Assembly (NCBI GenBank): GCA_020747015.1
Contig: JAGTJM010000035.1
Coordinates: 124,001-188,000, forward strand
Source of the DNA: Pyrenochaeta sp. MPI-SDFR-AT-0127
Lineage: Eukaryota; Ascomycota; Dothideomycetes; Pleosporales; Cucurbitariaceae
Direction: 5' to 3'
DNA: 64,000 nt
The notes under the pieces are model-generated. The model did not search any database. It saw only the letters and a program-made list of their open reading frames with translations, and was not told where the DNA came from. Below are positions 47,908-58,689 of the stretch, one piece after another (the first letter of the stretch is position 1; each line of letters begins with the position of its first letter). A program made the position numbers and the translations under genes.

Positions 47908-49220
47908 ACGATTCGCTCATACTGGCGTCAGGCGAGTTTGGAGTGGGTGGAACGAATGCGACGATTGTATGCAATGGACACAAGCGCAATGAGGACAAGA
48001 TCACTCCGGCACATGGTATCATTGGCGTGCTTTTCACACGGATTCGGGATTTCATGAAGGTTACCGAACAAGTAGAGTGAATCGATTCAAATTCAAACAC
48101 CACCAGCATCCATTTGGGCATTAATTATGTGACATGAGTTGTTCGTGTGATGAGTTGGAATCACGTGATACCGCGCCACCTGCGCATCCGTATTACGTCA
48201 TGTGTCACGTCTTCCCAAACTTCACTAAACAAACATACAAATCTAATTGCTCACAGCCACTGCAAACATGTCTTGTACAAAAGCAACGATGAAACTGCTG
48301 ACAGTAGTAAAGTGTGATTCACTTACTCTGCGTGAAAAACTACAGAACAAATGTCGTCCGCACCTTAAATCGAAGCGTGAACCAGTTAGCCATGGCTTTA
48401 CACACCTTACGCCTCGAGTACATGAAACAGCAACACAGAAATGAGATTCTGCACATCTGCATATGATTATTGGATTTGTCACGGTACTTCGAAGGGCATT
48501 GTAATCTGTAAACAGGTCAATTACATTGGCTACCACTGAGCTCTAGCTGCCCCTGATCTACATAATCCATTGCAACCATTGCAGCTCATAAGTATGTGTA
48601 CATGACCCAAAAACACTTTTCCACCAGGTATCGCCCTTCACACCGTATCCAGACTGTCCAAAGCAACGGTCGTATCGGCAAAACTGATCGGCGGAAAACA
48701 TGCTGCTCGACGGTGGTATCCACGGAGGACAAAGGCGAGGGTAGTGATGTATCGAAATGATCCTAGGGCTGTCAGCCAAATGTATCAAATATTTGCTGTC
48801 TCGACAATACGTACCAACAATACCCAAGGAAGAAGTAGGTACGAAAAAGTTCGACCAATCCACGGCGCCCTTCTATCTAGCGCAGAGTGAAGAATGAACA
48901 CCTTTTCATTCTGCCCAGCTCTGCAACTAGAGAGAGATGATGGTACACATGAAACAAGAATGGAGAGTATGGTAAACTTGAAACAAAAATAGAGGAATGG
49001 TATCGTAACGCCTCGCTATGCAATGCAAAACATTGGGGAAGTCCAGAATACTGAGGGGTGGGACATGTCGTCGCTGGTGGATGATACAATCATACAATTG
49101 CATATGGCATGGTGCAAAGTCTTCGAGTATCTTGGCGGCGGTAAAAAAGAGATGAATCGTATTTTGAGAGGCCAGACCTTATGGAGAGACTGGTTGATGT
49201 GTCAACCTGCCACTGCCCAT
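47908..49220. other. convergent intergenic region
   Basis: About 1.3 kb between convergent genes, with no supported gene. On the - strand at 48558-48863 there is a frame without ATG containing good splice-like signals and a Cys/Trp-bearing segment; it is too weak to call. The rest consists of 3' UTRs and unassigned DNA. Confidence 0.45.
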
Positions 49221-50862
49221 TCAGACGCGTGGTTTCTTCCAGTAATATTGCTGTGTATCGTTAGCACCCAGTCTAAGTGGGAACAATGGATCGCTCCAGT
49301 TGAATCAAGTTACAACATACCTTGTGGGTCTTCCTGACAGATCGGAGACCGGTGCTACGCGTACCAGCAGTGATCGTCTCTCGTCTCATTTGGTTCGTAT
49401 CCATCTCTGGAACGTAGTAGAATTCGTTCTCGAGCGGTTGACCTGCAGCGTCTTTGCCAGCGCGTGGGATCTCACCAACACATGGTGTATCATCTAGGAT
49501 CTTCTTGAGGTCCTGCTTCGAGAGCTGGGGAACTGGCGTTGATGCTCCGCTGCTATCTGAGCCAACGCCATCAGTACTCTTGGTGATGCACGCTCGGAGC
49601 TCAGCTGGAAGATTGCTGTGGATGACGGACAGAGCCTGTGAGTGGATACGAGAGAAGGCCAGCTGGTTGATAACATGGTTCTTGATGGGTGACTCCTTGA
49701 AGCGGATAGACTCATTTGATGTATGTTTGGGAGACGATGAGAACAACGGGGCACGGACACGAGGGGTGTTAGACTGTGTTGGGGTAGCGGTGTTGAACGA
49801 GGCAAGGCCGCTGAGCAGGTTTTGGCCAAAGGGGCCAAAGGAATGTATAACTGGATCATTCTCCTCGTCATTGTCTGAGTAGTCATCTGCAGCGAAGGAT
49901 GATAAGATGCTAGCTTTAGGATCGAGAGCGTCCGCCTCCTGGCTAGACTGAGAGCTTGGGAGGGCGGGACGAATGAAGGTCTTGTCTGCAGAGTCTGGAC
50001 TATTAACACTGAGACTCTCCTCGCTAGCGTCGGCATCTTCGAATACTTGTACAGATCCTGACTGGGCTGGAAGTCCGAGGCCGGCAAAGACTGGAGGGCG
50101 GATAGGGCTCTGTGAGACTGGCGAGCGAGGGACAATAGGGGGACTGGAGTCAAAGTTGACTTGCTGTCGTCGACGAGTAGGAGTTGGCATGCCTTCTTCT
50201 TCCGAATCCCACGACAGCTTCCGTGCCGAGATGGCTGGCCAAGCGATCATGACGCGAGTGTCTTGTACGTCCAACATGATTTCAGCCTCTGGGTTTTCTG
50301 ACATGTACGTGTCACCTTTGCTCAACTCGAACACACGTCCTCTGCAGTGAATCTTTGCACCATTCCAACCCAAGCATTCGACTTCAATGTACCCGTGCGG
50401 ATATAACGCGCTTGGCGCGTGATACGCGGCTTGGACGTGGACGCGCGAAATAAGGCGGTTTGTGGAGAGCTGGTAGTCTGCAGAGTTCGAGCTCCTGCCC
50501 ATTCTCATGATCTCGCCATCTGCAGTCAAGACGACAGTGGGTACAGCCCCAAGTGGGGTCCGCTCGGATAGGGCAGACACGGTGCGTTCCAGGCCCGGCC
50601 GGCAGTGACGGGGCGACGACGGGAATATTCCTGTGGAAGAGGTAGGCACTGGGGTTGGGTAGTACTTGAGTTCTTGCTTGGGGAAAGTGGGTGAATCCTG
50701 TTCGAATTTGCGCTTGGAAGACTGGGGACGCGGGAAGGGCGACGAAGAAAATGAATCATCGAAGGCGGGGAGGAGCGTCGGCGGCATCCGAGTCTGCTCT
50801 GGCAGCGACTCTGTCGACTTGACGGGCGATTGCTGCAACATCCCGCTTGGTGAGAAGTCCAT
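49221..50862 (-). CDS. FHA-domain protein (Tos4/Plm2-like)
   Basis: Exon 1 is 50862-49321 and exon 2 is 49250-49221, with a 70-bp intron (49320-49251); the product is about 523 aa. A short Ser/Pro-rich N terminus with several SP/TP sites precedes an FHA domain at about residues 108-200, seen in GEIMRMGRSS...DYQLSTNRLISRVHVQA...NGAKIHCRGRV. The FHA fold binds phosphothreonine. The long C-terminal region is disordered, rich in Ser/Pro and SP sites, with an acidic patch. The tiny last exon adds QYYWKKPRV, completing a basic aromatic end. The architecture resembles yeast Tos4/Plm2, G1/S-regulated chromatin proteins that act in checkpoint transcription. Orthology is inference. Confidence 0.85.
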
Positions 50863-51625
50863 GTCGTGATCTTACGCCCTAGGACGCGAAGCACAGCGTG
50901 TCGACGTCGATATAAGGCGGAACGCGGACGTGTCTCGTGATGGAGTGCCGGGCCGTCGACTGCAGAAGGATTGCTGATGAATGAGCGAATGTAGAGAGGA
51001 AAAACTATGAAAAGGAGGAGGTCAGAGAGCAGAGGCCATGAGGTCAATTGCGAAACTGAGGTCGCGTACACGGTCAGGGAAGAGGTAGGTGGTTCGCGGT
51101 ACGCGGTTGTGGGCACAGTAGCGCGAGGACGGAGCTAGGGCCCATATTCAGCACGGCACCGGAATTCACCACGCATAAGCTCTCCCTCGCGGTCTGGCCA
51201 CTGGCAAATTCTTTGGCCTGTTGAGCATGCTACCGTGTCTTATAATCATTCAGTTGTCTTGATATCCCTCTTTCCCACGGCCATTCTTCTGTGCAGCTTT
51301 CCCAGTGTTCACTGCTCTTCGGCGACCATGTATCCGCTCACAAGCCTCTGTGCACGAGCACAACTATCTCACCTATGACATCCATTCCTCGCTCGGCTCT
51401 CAAATGTAACTTGATTTTCTATGCCGTCCCAGCCCCTCTGCGCTGCAGCTAATCGCACATGATCCCACACACCCGTTGGTAATACCCTACGCGCTGGGCT
51501 GTAATCATTCACGCCTTGGGCGGGCAATTGAACCAGAATGGTCACATCAACCCGTCATTTTGCCATTATGTCGTCCCTGAGCAATTTGACAAGCCATTTG
51601 ATGAGCACGCGAGCTAGTTCTACAA

Positions 51626-51631
51626 ACGCGT
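51626..51631. promoter_or_regulatory. ACGCGT, MCB-core-like hexamer
   Basis: Palindromic ACGCGT about 760 bp upstream of the FHA gene start. This is the core bound by MBF-type APSES factors at G1/S genes. A single hexamer can occur by chance, so this is suggestive only. Confidence 0.3.
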
Positions 51632-51834
51632 CTTGCTAAAAACTGCGGTACCGGTACTCTACTTCTCGATAGTGCACCAGCTGCGTGGCAACTAAACCGC
51701 GGTTCCAACATGCACCCAAGACGTCACGCAAGTGAAAAGAAAAACTTTGTGCGTCAATCCACTATAACTAAGACCAAATGATGCAGATCTGTTACAAGGT
51801 GGATCTTCGAGGCTGACGCGAGGAAGCGGTATAG

Positions 51835-51840
51835 ACGCGT
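51835..51840. promoter_or_regulatory. ACGCGT, second MCB-core-like hexamer
   Basis: A second copy, within GACGCGTC, 209 bp from the first; a related TGACGCGA lies about 20 bp away. It is about 970 bp from the FHA gene start and about 540 bp from the L1-domain gene start, so the target gene is ambiguous. Confidence 0.3.
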
Positions 51841-52380
51841 CGAGAAACTCTGCGAGCGCACGGTGCGTTTCGGCTTGAACAGCACCGGATGACACAGTTT
51901 GACCGATCGACAGAGAACAAAGAAACTCTGCAAGCAAACTACTGCATGTCTGCCGTTGCAGAATAGCATCGAAACCTGCAGGCTCAAATAAAGCGTCCGA
52001 GATTATTTTGTTCCCATGGTGGGGGTGGATGTGGTGAAATTTGTTCGACACCAGGATAGCAATTGACACAAGCCGCACAACTCCAAGTGACATTCAAAAC
52101 TCATCCTTGGTATGGGTCTCGGCATGAGTGCAAAAGTGAATTCGACCTCCGCCGGTTCGCTGCACTGCTTGCATGGGTGAAGGGCGTGTCTTGTGCTTGC
52201 GCGAGCTGCGACGCGCTGATTGGCCAGCCATCTCGATTAGTTGCCAGATGGGGAAGGACAAACCAGCCCCGCAGCGTCCTTGGCAGGTCGGCAAAATATA
52301 ACGCCGGGCAAAAAGTTCGGACATGGGGCCTAGCCAAAATTTCCAGCAACGAGAAACAGCTCCACCAGATTTCAGCAACA

Positions 52381-53617
52381 ATGGCAAGATCAAAGAGCGT
52401 AGCCAAGAAAGTCGAGAAGACGGCCGATGCGCCTCTCACCACAAAAGCCACGAGTGGCACCCCTTACCAGCTGGACCCGGCGCAAGTCGAACGGGCCGCG
52501 AAGGCTCTCGTTGCGCATATGAAGAAGCATGTCGAAGGGAAGGAAGATGAGGCAGCGGTAAAGAACCTAGCGGATGATGAGGATGAAGCGGAAGAAAACG
52601 ACCAGCCCATCTTCCTCAATATCACAACAAAGAAGCATATCAGCGAGAGCAACAACCTCAAGCCTACCAAAATGTACGTCCGCGACTGCTTTCCTTGTAG
52701 AGAACGATTGTTAACTAGTAAGCAGTGCGCTACCACACCCAATCATTCCCAGCGATGTCCGGATATGCATCTTCACAAAGGACCCGCAAAGAGCGTACAA
52801 AGACCTTGTCGCCTCCGACGCCTTCCCATCTACTCTCCGCACCAAAGTCCAGCGAGTTCTTGGCGTAGACAAGCTGAAGAAGCGATACAAGTCCTATGAG
52901 CAGAAACGCGCACTACTCGCTGAGTTTGATATCTTCATGGTCGACGACAGGATCATCAAAATCGCGGCAGACTTCCTGGGTAAAACCTTCTACCAGAGCA
53001 AAGCCAAGCGCCCAATCCCCATCCGCCTAACTGCGGGCGCTCATGTCGACAAGAGCGCAAAGAAGGATACAAAGGAGTCTCAAAACATTGTCGGAACACC
53101 ACAAGGTGTAGCAAAAGAGATTGAAACTGCATTGAGCTCTACATATCTCAGCATGAGCGCCTCGGCAAATACTTCAATCAAGATTGGCAATCTCTCCCAA
53201 ACACCGCAACAATTAACTGAAAACACCGCCGCCGTAGTCGCCGCAGTAGTGCCCAAACATGTTCCGCAGGGCTGGCGCAACATCCGCTCCCTTCACATCA
53301 AGGGGCCTTCAACTAAAGCTCTCCCCATTTGGCTTGCCGACGAGCTCTGGGCTGACGATGCGCAAGTGCTTGATGGACCATACCATGGCAAGATCACAGA
53401 TGGAGGGTCAAAGGGCAAGAGCACTGAGAAGAAGAGGAAATGGGAAGAATGGGAGGAAGAGCTACTCGATGACGATGCGCTCGCAGCGAAGAAGGCTTAC
53501 AAGGAAGCAAAGAAAGCCAAGAAATCGGACAAGAAGAGCAGCATCAGCAAGGAAAAGAGGAAGGCATTGAAGGACGACGCGTTACAGTCTGTACAGACGC
53601 CGCTGATTGCAGGCTAA
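52381..53617 (+). CDS. ribosomal L1-domain ribosome biogenesis protein (UTP30/RSL1D1-like)
   Basis: Two exons, 52381-52673 and 52726-53617, with a 52-bp intron; the product is about 394 aa. The frame join rebuilds KPTK-IALPHPIIPSDVRICIF, the expected start of a ribosomal protein L1-like fold after an acidic N-terminal linker. The L1 domain continues with LAEFDIFMVDDRIIKIAADFLGKTFYQSKAKRP, then NTSIKIGNL and VPKHVPQGWRNIRSLHIK. The C terminus is a long Lys/Glu-rich coiled or disordered tail, common in nucleolar factors. Fungal relatives are Utp30 and Cic1, which join 90S or 60S precursors. Which of the two this is cannot be decided by eye. The ATG at 52381 is chosen because upstream frame sequence from 52063 looks non-coding. 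Confidence 0.88.
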
Positions 53618-54070
53618 GCTGCGTGGCATGGTGCTATTTGCATATGACGGCGCAAAGGGTGCTGGCGTTAGGGCGCGCAAAATACTAGCTTTTTGGTAGC
53701 AATGATACCATACGCAACTGTTTTCCAACGCATAAACATTTCGTATCAGGCTTGCGAACGTGCAAATATGCCTGTGGCTCCACTCAGAGCTTTCAAGATT
53801 TGTTTCATCAAGACAATCTCACCATGGAGAAAGCAACCTCTTCATGTTCAGCTGATCTACAGACCAACCGAGGATTTTCGTACCCGCAGTCATAGATAAT
53901 GAAACACCTTTAGCTAGGTTCCAGAGTTCGGTCCATGGAAACCATCAGATCGATACTTTAGTAGCTTAAAACTTAATCGTACACCATTCTACACGTACCA
54001 TGGTCCAGACCGACGCTACCTGAGCGCCAAACTCAAGACGATAGGCAACACATACAAGCCCTACGCAATT
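53618..54070. other. convergent 3' flank region
   Basis: Between the stops of the L1-domain gene (+) and PPT1 (-). No gene or clear element is seen; presumably it holds the two 3' UTRs. Confidence 0.5.
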
Positions 54071-55054
54071 TTACAACTCAATGATATCTTGCAACTCCTC
54101 CAGAATACCACTCCAGCTCGCCTTCTCGGGCGAAAAGTACGTCTTGAATACGTCCTTCAACACCTTGTCGCTAAGCTGCATGTGCCCTCCCTTTGTCGTC
54201 TTGAAATGCAGGCCACCTTTCTTGTCCAACTGCTTGAGTCCAATCCAATCCTCCTTGTAGATGTCGCGGTCCCGTAGATCAGTGACTTCACCGCTCGTAA
54301 TATTCGTGTACGCGAACCAGCCACTCTCTTTGGGAATGACGGTTGTGTCGTCGCCAAATATGTACAAGACGAGGTTATCTAGTTTTGCGAGGTTCTTGGC
54401 ATATGTGACGTTCTTGAGTACTCGCTCGTTGTTGATGTCGGCGAGGAAATTGCTGTTCTCGAGGTAGTCTTCGGTTGGCTCGCCCGTCGTGTCGTTGGTC
54501 GCCTTGAAGTACTGTGCTGGCACAAGATGGCCCTGTACCCAGGTCCCCCATGTATTTGCCTTGAGAAGGCCGACGTAGGATTTGCAGAGCCAGTCGCCGT
54601 CCTTGCAGATCTGGTACTTTGCAATGCCATTGTGTTGGCTTCCAAACGTCACCAGGTTCTTGATCTTGACTGTATCTCCGCAGCGCTCTACCAGGCCTCG
54701 AAGGAATTGCCCACCCTGAGAGAATCCAATCGCATTGAGTCCTGGAGCTTTGGAGAGGACCTCATGTGTGGCGATGTCCTCGCAGACCTGCGCGATTTGC
54801 TCCGTCACATTTCCGAGGAAGGTCGCGGTACGGTCGCTAGCAGCATCTTCGTCCAACCGGATGTAGTATACATATGTCCCCGGGTTTGTCTCGTTCGCGA
54901 GGTCGCCGACTGTGTGGAGGCCATCGGCGGCGTAGTTATCGCCTAGGCCGTGCCAGATGAGGAGGGGAAGCGGTTTAGACTCTGTTCGTGCGAGCGGAGA
55001 AGCAAGTGTCTGCGTAAGCAGAAGAAGCGTCGAAAGAGGGAGGAGTTGGAGCAT
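54071..55054 (-). CDS. PPT1: palmitoyl-protein thioesterase (PPT1 family)
   Basis: An intronless gene of 327 aa. The enzyme cleaves thioester-linked palmitate from cysteine residues of proteins in the lysosome or vacuole. A signal peptide covers about residues 1-18 (MLQLLPLSTLLLLTQTLA). The alpha/beta-hydrolase features are LLIWHGLGDNYAADG (about 31-45), the nucleophile motif GFSQGG with Ser112, the block LVTFGSQHNGIAK, an acid near Asp235/236 (YIFGDDTTVIP) and His291 in KGGHMQL. These positions agree well with the human PPT1 triad S115/D233/H289. Several N-x-T/S sequons suggest glycosylation. The length is close to the family norm (about 306 aa in human). Confidence 0.96.
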   Translation of the reverse strand: MLQLLPLSTLLLLTQTLASPLARTESKPLPLLIWHGLGDNYAADGLHTVGDLANETNPGTYVYYIRLDEDAASDRTATFLGNVTEQIAQVCEDIATHEVLSKAPGLNAIGFSQGGQFLRGLVERCGDTVKIKNLVTFGSQHNGIAKYQICKDGDWLCKSYVGLLKANTWGTWVQGHLVPAQYFKATNDTTGEPTEDYLENSNFLADINNERVLKNVTYAKNLAKLDNLVLYIFGDDTTVIPKESGWFAYTNITSGEVTDLRDRDIYKEDWIGLKQLDKKGGLHFKTTKGGHMQLSDKVLKDVFKTYFSPEKASWSGILEELQDIIEL

Positions 55055-55324
55055 TTTGGCAGTGGTAGTGGTCGTGGGGTGGTCGTGAGCTCGTGAGGCG
55101 CAAGCTCAAGCACGGCGGTTGTATGGGAGGCGTGAGCTCCGGATGCATGTCGTCAGCGTCGGGGATTGGCAAGTTTAACCGAGTGACAGCCATGTGATTG
55201 ACGTGCCCATGCTTGCAAAACCAGATGTAGATACAACAAGTTGCATGGTTCCAACGTCGTTAGATAGTAGCCTACACTAGTATTGGACTTCTACTTTCAA
55301 AGGTGTCCTGTCTTCATTGCCGCT

Positions 55325-57370
55325 CTACAATTTCTCAGTCTTCATCCCTTCCTCCGAGCTCCTCCAATCCCAACTCGGTAGCTTCATGGTTCCCTTCTCA
55401 TTGAGATGCTTGTGCATATCGAAGCTGTTCCACAGCAAATGCGGCTCATGTCCCCAGCCCTTCCTCATACACTCGAATTCGGCCTTGTTGAAGTAGTCCT
55501 CCAAAATTGGCTTGTAGTCTGGGTGCGCGCATTTCTCAATGATGACCCTTGCGCGCTCTCTTGGTGACAAGCCACGAACATCTGCTAAACCTTGTTCAGT
55601 AACGATGACATCTAGGTCGTGTTCCGTTTGATCGATATGTGTGCACATGGGAACGATGCAGGACACGCCTGTGGGGTCTGTTTTGCTGGGGCGCGTGGAA
55701 GGCGTGTGCATGATGCTGTACTTTGCGCTTCTCAAGAAATCTGCGGAGCCACCCAAACCGTTCAACATTCGGCTTCCCATTACACAGGTCGAGTTGGCAT
55801 GTGCATATATGTCGACTTCCACGGGAGTGTTCATTCCAATGACGCCCAGTCGTCGGATGATCTCAGGGCTGTTAGAGACCTGCTGTGATCTCAAGAGGAG
55901 CTTAGGGGCATAGCGATCCCAATTGTCGTAGAAGCGTTGGAAGCCGTCGGGAGAGAAGCGGATCGATGTTGCTGTTGCGAAATCGAGGTTTCCGGAGTCG
56001 AACAGATCAAGGAAGGAGTCCTGGAGGACCTCTGTCCATACCTTTAGGTTCTTGAAGTTCGCTCCGCCGGACTGTTCATGTCAGATTATAAAGTACAACC
56101 AATGTAGGAGCATACATACCGCAAGGCCGCCAACGACTGCATTGGCAATATTTCCGATACCCGACTGAATTGGCAGCAAATTCTCCGGCAACCGGCCATG
56201 ATTGACTTCGTGTTTCAGGAACTCAATCAAGTTGGATGCAATAGCTCTCGAGGTATCGTCTTCTGCTGCATTTGGCTGGGTTTGGTCGGGGTAATCGCTC
56301 TCTACAATGGCTACAACCTTCTCGGGATCAACGGGGATATGTGGGGTGCCGATACGGTCTTCAGGAGCCATGATGAGATATGGCTTTCGGCGGGGTGGAA
56401 GATCAGTCATCGTAATGTCGTGCAGGCCTTCAAAGGACGGACCTGCGGTGTTTACTTCGATGATGATTTTATCGGCCATTTGAATGAGTTCTGGTGATGC
56501 GCCAACACTGGCTCCGGGGATGATACCACCATCTTCTGTAATGGCAGAGGCCTCTACAATAGTTACATCCAGCTTGTTGTTGGGCTTATTGAGGGTATAG
56601 AACCTGTGCTGAATCAGTCTCATAAATCTCTGCAGACTCAACTCGTTTTTGACTTTACTCACCCATACATCAAGTCTACGGGAAACATGCTCAGATGCTT
56701 ATCGAAAAACTTAATGTTGCCATTGTTAATGCCTTTGGCTATCTCCTTGCCAACTTGATGCGGTGACCGGCGCTCGATCATGTTCAGGCGCGCCCATCGG
56801 TTCTCCGTCTCTGCACCAGAGGAGGCTCCGACGAACAGATTGTATTTGAGCTGCCCTTGGAGATTGTTCTTTTCAACATGGTCGGCTAGAGCGGTGGGGA
56901 TTTTTCTTTGTAGTTATGTCAGTGTCTGCATTATGAACGACAAGTTACACAAGTCGTGCTATTTCAGCAGAGCATCACTACACCATGCTTCCGAAAAGGC
57001 CTCTTCAATCCTGAAAGCAAAATGAAGGGTTCTGGCAAGTTCTGCATTGACCAACCAGGCGTCCTGGAGGACCGTAGGTCCACATGTGCGCTCGGAGATC
57101 ACTCGGGGATTCCTCTCTGCCAGACTTCCGTTCCACCTCGGGATCACCAAATGGCACAGAACTCTCAACACAGAACTCTCAACACAGAACTCTCAACACA
57201 GCCTCTCAACACAAATTTTGGACTTACTTTGGGTACCCTACCCCAGTGAAGCCGCTCCAACCAACATATGCGCCATTGGGGAAGTGGTGAAGAAGGTCCT
57301 CCGCCTTTGCTATCTTCTTCAAATAACTGGGTCTCCGAACTCTGCTCTTCAATGCTGCTGAGACGGACAT
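55325..57370 (-). CDS. ACH1: acetyl-CoA hydrolase/transferase (ACH1)
   Basis: Four exons (57370-57228, 56905-56663, 56603-56120, 56071-55325) encode about 538 aa (yeast Ach1 is 526). Ach1-type enzymes move CoA between acetyl-CoA or propionyl-CoA and acetate or succinate, mainly in mitochondria, and detoxify propionyl-CoA in fungi. Visible are the N-terminal VGWSGFTGVGYPKKIP block, NLFVGASSGAETENRWA, then FPVDLMYG-FYTLNKPN over splice 2, SGIGNIANAVVGGL-ASGGANFKNL over splice 3, and the C-terminal GMNTPVEVDIYAHANST...GSRMLNGLGGSADF block. The first intron (56906-57227, 322 bp) is by far the longest in the gene and contains a 14-bp tandem repeat. The other two are 59 and 48 bp. The acceptor of intron 1 is AAG rather than the more usual CAG/TAG. 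Confidence 0.95.
57155..57209. repeat. 14-bp tandem repeat in ACH1 intron 1
   Basis: Three perfect copies of CACAGAACTCTCAA (+ strand) from 57155, followed by one degenerate 13-bp copy. It lies about 20 bp inside the donor of ACH1 intron 1, so on the coding strand it is a TTGAGAGTTCTGTG array just after the 5' splice site. Confidence 0.9.
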
Positions 57371-58689
57371 CTTGTTTTGTCCTAGTGTATGGTTACAGTC
57401 TTATCGATAAAGACGTGTGTGAAGCTTCCGTGGAAGCTCGATGCGAGAGGACAAAGGAAACAGAGTGGAGAGGGACCGCAAAGGGTATGTACAGTATCAA
57501 TTGGAGGTCATATGGGGACATGTGGAGTATTTATATCATGCAAGATCATGACTAAGTCTTCCAAGCCATGAGCTGAAGCTGTGGGCTGATTATTGTTGGC
57601 CCACATACGCATGACGTCTGTTGCACACCCCTGTCGGATTGCTGCGGAAGAGGGGCTCGACAGGTACCTGCAGAAATACTGTGTGGATATCACATCTGTC
57701 TCCAGGAACAAGTGCAATGTTGTTGACTTTTTTTTCGTCTTCGACTTTGAGTAGCTGGGATGAAGTTTGCGCCCGGTCGTCAACCATCGCTCGGCTCCGG
57801 AGCTTACCTTGAACTATAACTTGATTTCCTCACCACCACCATATCGTCTCAGGTCAGGATGAAGAAAATGATATCAAGTGTTTTTTACCCTTCAAAAAAC
57901 GAAACCTATGACTTTTAGACACTTGCCTAATCTTGAAAGTATTCAATTGGTCTCTGCCAGAACCTGAACAACTGGTAGACAAAGATTCGATTCATGTACA
58001 GGTAATCAGTTGTGTGAGTAATCATGTCCCAAGAAAGAAAACAATCTGGATTTGCAGCTGTCAGTCTATATATGGCAACGTGCTATTCATGAAGACATGG
58101 AGAAAACCACCACGATAGACACATCTACTGTCTACTTCTTCTTTGACGAAGCCTTAACTTATGCGCACCAGGATGATTAAGCGCATCGTTTGCGGACTGT
58201 ATAGATGAGAAAAAAAGATGGGGCTGTAGCAGGCACGGGTCCGATATTGTAGCGGCCTCTGTTGTAACATGAAATAAGACTTTTCAGCTGAATATAGTCA
58301 TTCTACCGATATTCATCACTCGCAAATTGATCAGCACTTGAAGGCAAAAATATATAGATCAAAAGTAAATGTGTTCATATCGTCGTAATATATCATAGTA
58401 ACTATGCATCTGACAAGTTTGTAGTGACAAAGGCAAGATCAGTTTAGGTTGTAGGGCAAAGCAAGCTTGGCGATCAGGTCGGCAAGCCATGTATACGCCC
58501 CTTGGAAACAACCGAGAAGTAGTAACTTGACAACAGTTGAGGTTTATCATCTTGTAAGAACAGAACAAGAAGAAGCAGTTGATGCAATTGGGTATCTCCT
58601 CGACGCCAACCATGCAAGACAATTGTGGAGCCATATGGGATAATAATATTGAAGGGAATCCTTTAGAGTGTTCTTCAATAGCCCTGATA
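57371..58689. other. intergenic, ACH1 promoter and 3' flank of the Whi5-like gene
   Basis: About 1.3 kb with no supported gene. It contains the upstream region of ACH1 and the 3' end of the next - strand gene. Short frames near 57508-57812 occur on both strands and look like chance. Confidence 0.5.

Larger units (their letters stand above)
50863..52380. other. divergent intergenic region, FHA gene / L1-domain gene
   Basis: About 1.5 kb of shared upstream DNA. Two ACGCGT hexamers (51626-51631 and 51835-51840) match the Mlu cell-cycle-box core. A 133-codon ATG frame on the - strand (52093-51692) has no recognisable family features and is not called. Confidence 0.5.

Noticed and set aside
51692..52093. 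133-codon ATG frame on - in the FHA/L1-domain intergenic region
   Set aside because: No signal peptide, domain or compositional sign of coding, and it overlaps the expected promoter region of the L1-domain gene.
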